The translations under genes and the position numbers were made by a program. A model generated the notes under the pieces. That model did not search any database. It saw nothing but the letters and a program-made list of their open reading frames with translations, and was not told the DNA's origin. This document shows positions 22,028-33,993 of a stretch of DNA of 64,000 nt, piece after piece. Origin of the DNA: Lingula anatina (Eukaryota > Brachiopoda > Lingulata > Lingulida > Lingulidae); assembly GCF_001039355.2 (NCBI RefSeq), contig NW_019774626.1:286550-350549 (forward strand), given 5' to 3'. The first letter of the stretch is position 1. The number at the start of each line of letters is the position of its first letter.

Positions 22028-22798
22028 ATGATCCGCCCTGTCATCTCCCTGTTGCATCTTCTGGTGACCTTGTTGCCACTGGGGATATGCCAGAATACCA
22101 GAACAAACGGCTGGGTAGGAACAAGTAGCTACCCTCCAGCCACCGGGTATGGTTATCCGTCCAAAGTGGTATACACCTACCCCCCTCCGGGAGGATACTG
22201 GTACGGCTACCCACCTCAGAAAGGGTATTGGTACAAACCCTATACTGGATACAACTATGGGTCTGGATACTATGGATACCCCTCCAACGGCATGTCCAAC
22301 GGTGGGGGTGGCGGCATGTCCAACAATGGAGGTGGGGGTGGTGCGTATATGGGGGCTGGCCAAGTATACAGTAACTATGGCAGGGGGCAAGGTGTCTACA
22401 TAAAGAATGGGAATTACAAACGTGCAGGGGGCTACGGAAGGTATGGAGCTTACGCCGGTGCCGGAGAGGGTCAGAAAAAAGCGTACAACAGCTTCGGGAA
22501 TGATTTCGGAGGGTATGCTAAGCAGGGCAAAAATGGGTACTCCAAGTATAGTGCCGTCAGCAAAACTTATAACGCTGTGAATAGGGAGGAAGGACAAAAC
22601 ACATTCAATAATAATGGAGCGTATGGGGCTCTCGGTAAACAGTCCGGACTAGGCAGTGCCGTTGCAAAGGCGAATTATGCTGGAAACTACGGTTTGTTGT
22701 CTGGAGGCCAGCGGAAAAACTACGGCCTGCAGTATGGCGCCAGTGTGGGACAAAACGGCGGTGCAGTGATGGGAGGCGGTGCGTCATATGGCGGATAA
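22028..22798 (+). CDS. Secreted Gly-Tyr-rich structural protein, core family (Lys-rich member)
   Basis: 256 residues. Signal peptide 1-21 (ISLLHLLVTLLPLGIC, cleavage before QNTRTN). The N-terminal region (22-80) is Tyr/Pro/Trp-rich (TYPPPGGYWYGYPP, KGYWYKPYTGYNYG), then a Gly/Met/Asn stretch GMSNGGGGG and MSNNGGGGG. The core is present: GVYIKNGNYKRAGGYG, AGEGQKKAYNSFGNDFGGY, KNGYSKYSAVSKTYNAV (YSAV at about 174), GAYGALGKQSGLG. The tail ends in GGASYGG. It has more Lys and the only frequent Trp in the family, so Lys-quinone cross-linking is possible (inference). Mature chain lacks Cys. Candidate donors at 22799 (0 nt after stop) and 22805 (6 nt); 3' exon from 23423. Confidence 0.86.
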   Translation: MIRPVISLLHLLVTLLPLGICQNTRTNGWVGTSSYPPATGYGYPSKVVYTYPPPGGYWYGYPPQKGYWYKPYTGYNYGSGYYGYPSNGMSNGGGGGMSNNGGGGGAYMGAGQVYSNYGRGQGVYIKNGNYKRAGGYGRYGAYAGAGEGQKKAYNSFGNDFGGYAKQGKNGYSKYSAVSKTYNAVNREEGQNTFNNNGAYGALGKQSGLGSAVAKANYAGNYGLLSGGQRKNYGLQYGASVGQNGGAVMGGGASYGG

Positions 22799-22901
22799 GT
22801 GAAGGTAAAAACATGTCAAAAGAGATAATAATGTCCGAAATGTTGAGAAAACAATTCAAGTACAATGCGTTCATCGTATAGAATTCCGTAGAACAAGTTA
22901 G

Positions 22902-23166
22902 AGACCCCATTCCCATACCTAGATCGATCTAGCAGGATAGACCCATCTCAGAGAGGATTCGCGCTAAATTGCATTGAGATTAAGCGGTTCATATGTCTGG
23001 CACGCCCACTGAAGCTGCTAAACAAGCTAAACGATAGTTAATTATCCGCAGCAGCTTCAGTAAGCGTGCCAGTCATCAAGCCGCTTGAGCTTAATGTAAT
23101 TTAGCGAGAAACCCTTCGGAGATGGGTCGATCCTGCTAGATCAATCTTGGTATGGGAATTGGGTCT
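22902..23166. mobile_element. Foldback (MITE-like) element in a 3'UTR intron
   Basis: Long imperfect inverted repeat: AGACCCCATTCCCATACC at the left end is matched by GGTATGGGAATTGGGTCT at the right. Inner arms match too (GATCTAGCAGGATAGACCCAT against ATGGGTCGATCCTGCTAGATC; GGCACGCCCACTGAAGCTGCT against AGCAGCTTCAGTAAGCGTGCC). No coding capacity. Confidence 0.8.
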
Positions 23167-23339
23167 TACATGTATGTTGATATTGTGCTAGTAGCAGCCT
23201 AAGATTTGGAATGCAAAAACGTTATTTTTCCTCATATGTCTGTATGGCGAAGAAAATAAAATATTACTAATGGAAATTGGTACGTTAAGTATAATTCATA
23301 AGATTTCCTCAAACCAACGTCGACGTTCAATAGGTCTAG

Positions 23340-23369
23340 CCAGGGAATTATATCGATATAATTCCCTGG
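23340..23369. repeat. Perfect 30-bp palindrome
   Basis: Half-site CCAGGGAATTATATC followed directly by its exact reverse complement. It lies in the 3'UTR intron of the 22028 gene, about 50 bp before the acceptor. Confidence 0.9.
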
Positions 23370-23422
23370 TCTAGCTAAGTTGCTTTTTACAAGTACACAA
23401 CAAAGTTTGTCGTTTGTTTCAG

Positions 23423-23705
23423 TTATCCGTAACTAATTATCCGCCAAGAAACTAAAACTCACTCTCAGACGACACTATCTAACCGAAAACGGCAAATTAG
23501 ATTCAACAGGCAGCCAAGCTCCCCTGCAGTAGTCAGCTCTCACAGCGACCGAGATTAGAGATCATCACAGCGCAATGTCCACGCCAAGCACCGAATCCTA
23601 GACTACCCTAACCACATGAACTCGAAATTGGTCGCTGTAGGGAGCCACTGTCTCATTTATGTAAATTGATATGTGACGAGCATTAAAGCTTTTAAAGTAT
23701 AGGGC
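23423..23705 (+). other. Untranslated 3' exon of the 22028 gene, with conserved 3'UTR block
   Basis: Acceptor CGTTTGTTTCAG ends at 23422. Block at 23552-23645: GATTAGAGATC, CACAGCGCAATGTCC, CACCGAATCC, AACTCGAAATTGGTCGC, GGGAGCC. ATTAAA at 23682-23687. Confidence 0.72.
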
Positions 23706-26590
<2,885 letters not shown>

Positions 26591-26594
26591 GCGG

Positions 26595-26602
26595 TATAAA
26601 AG
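26595..26602 (+). promoter_or_regulatory. TATA box of the 26688 gene
   Basis: TATAAAAG, 86-93 bp before the ATG. Confidence 0.7.
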
Positions 26603-26687
26603 TGCCGAGAGTCCATTGAACGGTCACTTGAACTTCTTTGCCTGAAGAGTCGACCAGCCAGCAGCCCCCGAAACTAACGGCAAGATC

Positions 26688-27488
26688 ATGGCGGGTTACA
26701 TCAAAGTGGCCAGTGTTGTTGCAATGCTGTTCTCTGGAGTGCTTTCTCAGGGTTACATCGGCGGTTATGGTGGTGTTCCCTACGGCAAAGGCTACGGGGG
26801 TGGTTATGGCGGATACGGCGGTGGCTACGGCGGTTATGGCGGTGGCTACGGCGGTGGCTACGGTGGCTACGGCGGCGGCTATGGCGGCGGCTACGGCGGC
26901 GGTTATGGCGGTGGTTACCCCATTGCTCCAGGTTACGGCGGCTACGGCGGCTATCCGATCTTGGGCGGCTATGGTGGCGGTATCTACAATGGCTATAACG
27001 GCGGTGCCGGGTACGGAGCAGGTGGTTATGCCGGAGGCGGCGTCAACCAGGGTGTGTACCAAAATGCAGGCAAGTACGGCGCCAACCAGGGCTACGGGCA
27101 ATATGGCGGCTACGGTGGCTTCGGACAGGGCACCAAGAAAGGTTTCAACGACTTCGGTAGCAACGTAGCGAACTTCGGGCAGGCCGCCACAGAGGGATAT
27201 GACAAATACAGCGCCGTCAGTCAGACATTCAACAAGGTAGAAAAGTCTTCAGGTTTCGGCAGTGCTAACTCTAAAGGAAACTATGGTGCTGTGGGCAACC
27301 AGAATGGATACGGCGCAGCTAACACCAATGGCAACTACGCACAGGCTCTTGGTGAGGGCGTCCACAAAACCTATGGTGCGCAAGGCAATGCGAAAGGTGT
27401 CGCCCAGGGTGCCTATAACGGTGCCCAAGTCGGAAATTACCGTGGAAACGGCGCTGGTGTTTCCAATGTTGGAGGCTTTTACGGTTAA
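26688..27488 (+). CDS. Secreted Gly-Tyr-rich structural protein, core family (longest GGYGG array on this strand)
   Basis: 266 residues. Signal peptide 1-20 (VASVVAMLFSGVLS, cleavage before QGYIGG). Residues 21-75 are an almost pure GGYGGGYGG array, then APGYGGYGGYPILGGYGG. The core follows: GVYQNAGKYGANQGYGQYG, GYGGFGQGTKKGFNDFG, TEGYDKYSAVSQTFNKVEK (YSAV at about 174), GNYGAVGNQNGYG. The tail is Gly/Asn/Gln/Ala-rich, with fewer Tyr, and ends in GGFYG. No Cys. TAA is followed two bases later by a strong donor (GTAAGT at 27491), and the 3' exon starts at 27724. Gly/Tyr arrays of this kind occur in silk-like and shell-matrix proteins; the role here is inferred. Confidence 0.88.
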   Translation: MAGYIKVASVVAMLFSGVLSQGYIGGYGGVPYGKGYGGGYGGYGGGYGGYGGGYGGGYGGYGGGYGGGYGGGYGGGYPIAPGYGGYGGYPILGGYGGGIYNGYNGGAGYGAGGYAGGGVNQGVYQNAGKYGANQGYGQYGGYGGFGQGTKKGFNDFGSNVANFGQAATEGYDKYSAVSQTFNKVEKSSGFGSANSKGNYGAVGNQNGYGAANTNGNYAQALGEGVHKTYGAQGNAKGVAQGAYNGAQVGNYRGNGAGVSNVGGFYG

Positions 27489-27723
27489 ACGTAAGTAACA
27501 TTAATTTGTTGTTCATATTTCTCATTTCGTCATCTGAAAGGAATTTTTCAGTTTCCAAAGTGCGCTACTTAAGAGTGTTATTACATGCTTTTATCTCATT
27601 ATTGCAAAAGTAATTAAAATATAAAATTGTTTAATGACAAGAGGAAGTCATATTTTCTGCAGTTGATTGGTAACATTTCTTCTCAGGAAAAAAAATTTTA
27701 AAAACTGACATTTTACATTTCAG

Positions 27724-27970
27724 GGCTCTACGAAAATATGTGCAGTCTACACAGGATCCTTGGTTGTCTGATACTAGAAGTCAAACGAAGCCAAAGCACA
27801 GCAAATGTCCGCCCAGCACAGCACCGTCTCCCAAAACACAACCCGCAAGACTTCGAAATCGACACCAGGTAGAGCCTTTGTTGCCTGGCCACGTGACCGT
27901 GCGGAGGTCCACGTCAGAGACATTCACGTTAAATGCTCGAGTATTTATTAAGCTTTACATATTGTGATCT
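27724..27970 (+). other. Untranslated 3' exon of the 26688 gene, with conserved 3'UTR block
   Basis: Acceptor TTTTACATTTCAG ends at 27723. Block at 27771-27876: TACTAGAAGTCAAACGA, GCACAGCAAATGTCCGCC, CACCGTCTCCC, GACTTCGAAATCGACACC, AGGTAGAGCC. The end is not marked by a clear AATAAA. Confidence 0.72.
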
Positions 27971-28985
27971 GACTTTTCAACGCAATCGCAATGAACATTA
28001 TTGTCATTATCATCATGCATAAAAGTGCAGCGTTATATAATAGATATTGTGAAATTGTTAATATAAATGAACTTGAATCGGTCATCATTAAATGGTGATA
28101 AAACTTTTAACATGCGTTTCTTCTTTACTATCAAACGGTTTGAGAGCAGCTGGTATATTATCACTTTTTGAAATTCTTGCCGACTAATATTCTAATATGG
28201 AAGTTCAAAGAAATGCCGTGTGAAACTCAACCTTTGGCCTGTCTAAATATTTTCACAGGTTTTTATGCATCTAGAAAACTATCTAATTACGTATTAATTG
28301 ACCAATTTTTTATTCATTCCTTCATCGGAAAATTCACCTGATTATTTATTTACTCATCTATTGGCATTTATCATTATATAAATTCTAAATCACAATTGAG
28401 GGAAATATCATTTCCCAAACACGTAAATAACTATGTAATTAGTTAACACTTATAGCCCTTAAATATATAAATAACACATGAACGCGTTCAATCAACGTAT
28501 TGAGAATACGTGTGCGGTATTTAGAGTTGAACTAAATTATTCCGTATCTGTTTGCGGTCTTAGACAAAAAAAGGTTGTTTGATTGTTAGCTGCCTGTGGT
28601 CGTACTACTAAATGCTGGTCTTCAAAGTAAAAAAAAATACTGTTTCCAAAAATTATAATTGAGTCTTTAAGTTTGCACATTTAATATTTACCTGGCAAGC
28701 AAAAAATACGCTACATTTTCTTCATTTTGTTAACAGCACTGACATTAACTGAAAATTAATTTTCACCCACACAAAGGTGCTTACAAGTCATAGGTCAACA
28801 ATCAGATGACAGCGGACATTGGTCATTTCAGATTCAGGAAACGTCACGCACTAAAACACTAATAATACTAATTAAGAAAATCCTGATAAACGGTGAACGC
28901 CGCTACAGCTACATTTTGGACGTGACGCCATTAGTTAATGTATGCAAAACACCACTTTATCCACTTTTATTGGGATAGGATGGGG
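27971..28985. other. Intergenic, no gene seen
   Basis: AT-rich; no supportable ORF or repeat apart from the promoter at its right end. Confidence 0.6.
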
Positions 28986-28987
28986 GA

Positions 28988-28995
28988 TATAAAAA
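28988..28995 (+). promoter_or_regulatory. TATA box of the 29081 gene
   Basis: TATAAAAA, 86-93 bp before the ATG. The 5'UTR ends GGCAAGATGG; the 26688 gene has CGGCAAGATCATGG at the same place. Confidence 0.7.
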
Positions 28996-29080
28996 CATTT
29001 TGGAGCAAAGCACAAACACACATCGTTGGGAGACTGGCCACGACACGAACAGGGTTGATTCCCCACAGTCCCTAGGCAAG

Positions 29081-29809
29081 ATGGCCGCCAACTCAGGGAT
29101 TTTTTGCGTAGCAGCAACATTACTAGTATTTCTCCTGGGCAGCGCTCATTCACAACAGTACAGTGTGTTGCCCTACAGAGGATACGGTTACGGCAGCCCT
29201 GGTTATGGTTATGGTTACGGGGGTTACTATCCCCCTGGCTACGGCTATGGAGGGTATGGCGGCTATGGCTACGGAGGGTATCCGGGATACTACAATGCTC
29301 CCTACTATGGGGGCATTTACGGTGCCGGGGCGGTCGGCGGGGCCGGGGCGGTCGGCGGGGCGGTTGGGTACGACGCAGGGAGGGGCGTCTATACCAATAC
29401 CGGCGCCTACGGACAGAACCAAGGCTATGGCAACTACGGAGGATACGGAGGTTTCGGCGAGGGCGCTAATAAAGCCTATAACGGCTATGGCCAGAATTAC
29501 GGAGCCTTGAGGGAGGGCGCAAATCAGGGTTACAACAAGTATAGCGCTGTCAGCAAGACGTACAACGCCGTCAATAAAGTAGACTCGTTCGGAAATTACG
29601 GCGCCAACGGCAACTATGGAACTCAGGGTAACCAATCTGGCTACGGAAACAAGGCCACTCAAGGACAGTACCAGCAAGGCTACGGCCAGGGGTACGGTCA
29701 GGACTATGGGAACCAGGGTGTCGGCTACGGCGTGGCACAAGGACAATATGCAGGAGCCGGGCGGGGTTTTGGTACAGGGGCAGGCTTTGGCACCGGCTAC
29801 GTCGGTTGA
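29081..29809 (+). CDS. Secreted Gly-Tyr-rich structural protein, core family
   Basis: 242 residues from ATG 29081 (strong context AAGATGG); the frame is open to an ATG-less start at 29000, but 29081 puts the signal peptide first (FCVAATLLVFLLGSAHS, cleavage before QQYSV). GYGYGSPGYGYGYGGYYPPG repeats run over about 30-85, then a Gly/Ala/Val stretch VGGAGAVGGAVG. The core: GVYTNTGAYGQNQGYG, GYGGFGEGANKAYNGYGQNY, NQGYNKYSAVSKTYNAV (YSAV at about 154), GNYGTQGNQSGYG. The tail has GYGQGYGQDYG and ends in GTGYVG. No Cys. One base after the TGA there is a donor (GTGAGT at 29811); 3' exon from 30310. Confidence 0.88.
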   Translation: MAANSGIFCVAATLLVFLLGSAHSQQYSVLPYRGYGYGSPGYGYGYGGYYPPGYGYGGYGGYGYGGYPGYYNAPYYGGIYGAGAVGGAGAVGGAVGYDAGRGVYTNTGAYGQNQGYGNYGGYGGFGEGANKAYNGYGQNYGALREGANQGYNKYSAVSKTYNAVNKVDSFGNYGANGNYGTQGNQSGYGNKATQGQYQQGYGQGYGQDYGNQGVGYGVAQGQYAGAGRGFGTGAGFGTGYVG

Positions 29810-30309
29810 AGTGAGTAATGGCGTATTGTGGAAATTTCTATTGATATTTGTATATATACAAGCGATTTTTCATTAAAGTTAGGTAGATTATTTGTAATAC
29901 ACGAGTATGATCTTAATACATTGTGTTTTAAATATCTTTAGTTGACAAAAAATTGAAACACCGACCTGAAACATTTTTTCTAGATGGCAAATGTGGTTCC
30001 GAGTTTTGGTTACTAAAATGCTTTTATTAGAACACTTATTTGTTTTATTCAAGGAAAAATCTTATTTCAGTTGTTCAATATTTTGCATCTTGCAGCGCCT
30101 GAATGAAAATCTTACTGTAATTCATTTTTTAAATAAATTTTCAGCACACAATCTAAATCGATAGATTATCAAATTACAAAACAAATATATTCAACACTTA
30201 TTTTCATTGCTGTAAATTTTCAAAATAATTTAATGTTAACTCTTTTCTTTACACTTATGTCGTTCGTATTTCAACTGGAATTGATTCTTGTCCCGTTGTT
30301 TCGTTTTAG

Positions 30310-30560
30310 TGTCCACAGAAGCCAAATGAATACAGCGCCGCAAGTTCCCGGATGTCAAAACTAGAAGTCTCCCGTCCGCACAGCGCACATGTCCAGAGCA
30401 CCGACTCCCAATCTCTAATTCAAAATACGGAACTTCGAAATTGATCCGAAGTTGAACTTGCAGCCGCATCTATTCTTGACTCCGACGAATCACAATCATT
30501 TTGCTTGTTTGTTTTGTACGATTTTGGTGTTTGCGTTGTTTAATATGTAATTTCTTTTAG
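30310..30560 (+). other. Untranslated 3' exon of the 29081 gene, with conserved 3'UTR block
   Basis: Acceptor TTTCGTTTTAG ends at 30309. Block at 30359-30450: AACTAGAAGTC, CGCACAGCGCACATGTCC, CACCGACTCCCAA, AACTTCGAAATTGATCC. The 3' end is not defined; an AATAAA lies only at about 30995. Confidence 0.72.
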
Positions 30561-32260
30561 TTAAAAGCCCTGTTAAAACCATGTCCGCGGAGTGGCACAC
30601 GCGATGCGTGGTCCACTTAAGTTATATGACAAATGTAGCTTGATTTCTTTGGCATAGATTGCTGAAATTCTCTAGAAAACACAGTTATATCGTTCCTTAC
30701 GTTGTTAAGTATGATTTTGTCAATAATAATCAAATATGTTTATTGTATACCGAATTTGTCTTGTTTTCATTGTGTTAAGCAACCAATTACGACAAAAAAC
30801 AGGAGTCGTCATTAAGAAGTTTAAGCTTTTTCTCATATTCACAAAAGAGAAACAAACGGGCTTGCCAAACCGTGTTTGTCCTGTCCTAAGAAAATGCAAT
30901 TTGATTGGCCAGTGCGACACGCGGAAATTTGCAGACTGACCCTTAATAAGACGATGCACATATGCGTTGATTACAGGCTTTTTTCTTCACACTTTAATAA
31001 ACCTGACCTGTCCGGAGGGAGGTCGGGGTAAAATTATGCGCGGTAAAAACAGTTATTTAAGATCTGCTGAATAATTCATTATACTTGTACATTTAAACGT
31101 ATATAAATATTAATGAGACAATTAAAGCTAGCTCCAGCAACCACATGAAAAATTGATATTTGGTCTGATAGAACTGAGAAATATCAGGCCCGTAGCCAGG
31201 GGGGTCGGAGGGTTCGAAAGAACCGCCCTTTTTGCTGGGAAAAGGTCCACTCTGGGTAAAATTTTATTTAGGTACATGAAGTTTTTATAGAAAAAGGTCC
31301 ACTTTTTCAGAAAAAGACCCCCCTTTTGAAATTGCTGGCTACGGGCCTGAATATAAACGAATTTATGCTATATATTTCTCTGCATTGTCCTTGCTTTTCC
31401 GGGTTTATTTTTAAAATTTATTAAGTCATTTCCGGGCTTCGCAGAAAAAAGATTGATTCTTTCAACAATCAATGTCATATTTGACTCGATTCTTTTTGTA
31501 ACATTAAAGAGTTCCAAGTTTTTATTTTTCTACATAAGAAATGGACTCTTCTATTGCTGAGCTGAGTGGACATGCATTCGTTTTCTATTTCTTCTTATCA
31601 GAAGGAAACTGAGTATTCATATTCCAGAATGACCCGCTCAGATGACATACGGTATATATTGTGCATCATCAACATCAACGTCCCGAGAGATTACTAAGAA
31701 TTTATCTCTAATTTTATAATCTCGAGCTTAAATATAGATACGATTCATAAAATAATCTGTTGACTCTGTCGTAATGTGTTGCAAAGTAAAGGATGTGGAA
31801 ATTTGAATTTAAACATTATTTGGACACGAATATACAACACAATTGCAGTCACTGCTGACCCGTTATTTTTTCTGGTTTTAACATAAAATTGTCTGGTTTG
31901 AACAACAAAAAACGCAAGTCTTTTACCATAAATAATTTATTAGAAACGTATGCTTTGGCTATATTTCACATATCAAATTATACTTATTAAGTTAAAGCTT
32001 TATAGTTAACGCCATTGATAAGAAATGAACAAGTGACGACAATCTCTTTGGAGGCTCATTTCTTGAGCAATCAATGATCCTTTTTCACAGTAATCAAAGA
32101 TGAGTGCAGCGTCAAATCAAGTCTTTAATGTTCTCACATATCGATACCAATGACGCCACAAAAAATGGTTATTGGATAATTTTCGACGTCACATTAAGTG
32201 GCTGGACGACGTGCCGACTTGCCACTTACGGACCTCCTTGGACACCAGGGAGATTAAACG
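30561..32260. other. Intergenic between convergent genes, no gene seen
   Basis: The 29081 (+) and 33919 (-) genes converge here. It holds the MITE at 31185-31349 and no supportable ORF. Confidence 0.6.
31185..31349. mobile_element. MITE, copy 1 (165 bp)
   Basis: Perfect 15-bp terminal inverted repeats: CAGGCCCGTAGCCAG at the left and CTGGCTACGGGCCTG at the right. The interior (AAAAGGTCCACT twice) matches 51819-51984 over the whole length. AATAT flanks both ends, a possible target-site duplication. No coding capacity. Confidence 0.88.
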
Positions 32261-32261
32261 T

Positions 32262-32465
32262 GGGCTCAACCTCACGTGCGGTCAAGGTCGATGACGATGG
32301 AGAAGGACACAAATGTACGTCAGACAAATGGAGATACGGGAGTCGGTGCTGACTGCGGACATTTTCATGCACATGCGCTGTGCGGGGTCGTTTGTCTTCT
32401 AGTGTTGACCGTAGAGGGAACCGGGGAAAAATACTCCTTCTGAATCCTGTGGGCGAACTGCAACA
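32262..32465 (-). other. Untranslated 3' exon of the 33919 gene, with conserved 3'UTR block
   Basis: On the minus strand the acceptor TTAATTCTTCAG ends at 32466. Block from 32404 down to about 32262: CACTAGAAGACAAACGACC, GCACAGCGCATGTGC, AATGTCCGCAG, CACCGACTCCCGTA, CATCGACCTTGACCGCACG, GAGGTTGAGCC. Confidence 0.72.
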
Positions 32466-32924
32466 CTGAAGAATTAACAGGTTAAACCATTAATATCGCA
32501 CTGAAACTAAAGATATTAAAGCCGACTAATCGTCGATGAATAGGGCTGTACATAGGATTTTAACGTGCCGACTATGATGAATATATTTAGAGATCTATTA
32601 ATTTGCATACAAGTCCACCAGGGTCTACCTGTGACTACAGTTAATCATACAGTACACTGCGACCACTGGTATTGATAACCATCTTTCAGTCGACACGCTC
32701 TGTGTGCAAGAGGGAGTTCAAATCTCAGCCAGTCAAAACCCATACTATATACTGCATTTCACAGTCTAAAATATTTGTTTTTGTTTTTTTTTGTATTTCA
32801 CGATTTAAACACTATTTAAGATATTAAAAGTGTCATAAAGATGAGAACATAATTTTATTTTACACACACGTGGACAGTAAGATGCACAAATGAAAGACCC
32901 ACGCAACTTAATGCAAACTAACCT

Positions 32925-33919
32925 CTAGCCATACAATCCTCCAACGCTGCCTATTCCACCACCATAGCCAGCACCGACGCCCCCTTGAGTAGCGCCATAC
33001 TGTCCTTGAGCTACACCATATTGCTGGCCGTAGCCCTGGTTTTGGCTGCCGTAATTTTGGCCGTATCCCTGACCGTACTGGGCCTTGTTGGCCTGAGCCC
33101 CATAGCCACTCTGGTTGCCGAGAGCACCATAGGCACCAGAATTGTCGTAGTTGCCGAATTTGCCTTCCTACTCGGATTGAAATAAAAGAGAATATGTATT
33201 TTAATGTCTAATATTAAAACAGTGGCTAATTATTTGCAAATATTGTTTTTCTTTTAATTGAATTAAACGGTACAATCCGTATGTAGGTTATCCAGTTAAA
33301 TACGTCGAAAACTGAGATTATGATATTGTATAGAAATTACAGAAAGCAATGCAGATATCTTATTTTCATCTACTAGTGTACGCCAACCCACCTTTTCCAC
33401 AGCATTAAAAGTCTTGCTCACTGCTGAGTACTTGTTGTAACCAGTAGCTGCTTGGTTCCCAAAGCCAGCCTTTTCCTGCCCATAACCGTTGTACGCTTTA
33501 TTTAAGCCCTGTGCTGCGCCTCCGTAGCCGCCGTATTTTGCAAGGTTCTGTGCGTTACCGTATTGTCCGTAGCCTTGAGCAACACCACGGCCTTGAGCTG
33601 CATTCCCGTAACCTCCGTAGCCGACACCTTGCTGCCCATAGCCGCCGTTGTATATTCCACCGCCGTAGCCACCGTAGCCGCCGTAGCCGCCGACATAAGG
33701 GACGGCACCGTAACCTCCGCCGTAACCACCATAGCCACCGCCGTAGCCGCCGTAGCCACCGTAGCCGCCGTAACCACCGTACCCGCCATAGCCGCCGTAA
33801 CCACCGTAGCCACCGCCGTAACCACCGTAGCCGCCGCCGTACGGGACATAACACAACCCTGCCCCGATGACTGTAGCAAATACTGCCAGAATCATCACCT
33901 TTTCCCCGCCTCCCCTCAT
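32925..33919 (-). CDS. Secreted Gly-Tyr-rich structural protein, core family, with a coding intron
   Basis: Two coding exons: 33919-33392 (176 codons) and 33167-32925 (80 codons plus TAG). The intron (GTGGGT to CCGAGTAG, complement) is phase 0 and follows NAVEK, so the sequence continues EGKFGNYD as in the 16965 paralog. Total 256 residues. Signal peptide with core MILAVFATVIGAGLC, cleavage before YVPYGG; the start may be 33919 or the internal ATG at 33895. A GGYGGYGG array runs over about 26-80; then the core GRGVAQGYGQYG, YGGAAQGLNKAYNGYG, GYNKYSAVSKTFNAVEK (YSAV at 164), GAYGALGNQSGYG; Gln/Tyr tail ending GGLYG. Two bases after the stop lies a donor (GTTAGT). This is the only member seen with its core split by an intron. 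Confidence 0.87.
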
Positions 33920-33985
33920 TGTTAAAGCTGTATCTTAGGCCCGTGTAGCCACCGTGGGAGTGAAGGCAAATTTCAGCACTTTTCC

Positions 33986-33993
33986 ATTTTATA
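33986..33993 (-). promoter_or_regulatory. TATA box of the 33919 gene
   Basis: TATAAAAT on the minus strand, 67-74 bp before ATG 33919 and 91-98 bp before ATG 33895. Confidence 0.6.

Noticed and set aside
26761-26930. Tandem GGY coding repeats considered as a CRISPR-like or satellite array
   Set aside because: The repeats are in frame in a signal-peptide-bearing ORF; this is eukaryotic coding low complexity.
32660-32760. tRNA-like B box (GAGTTCAAATCTC)
   Set aside because: No matching A box or cloverleaf could be drawn; at most a decayed SINE.
32985-33185. Hydrophobic plus-strand frame
   Set aside because: It is the antisense of exon 2 of the 33919(-) gene.
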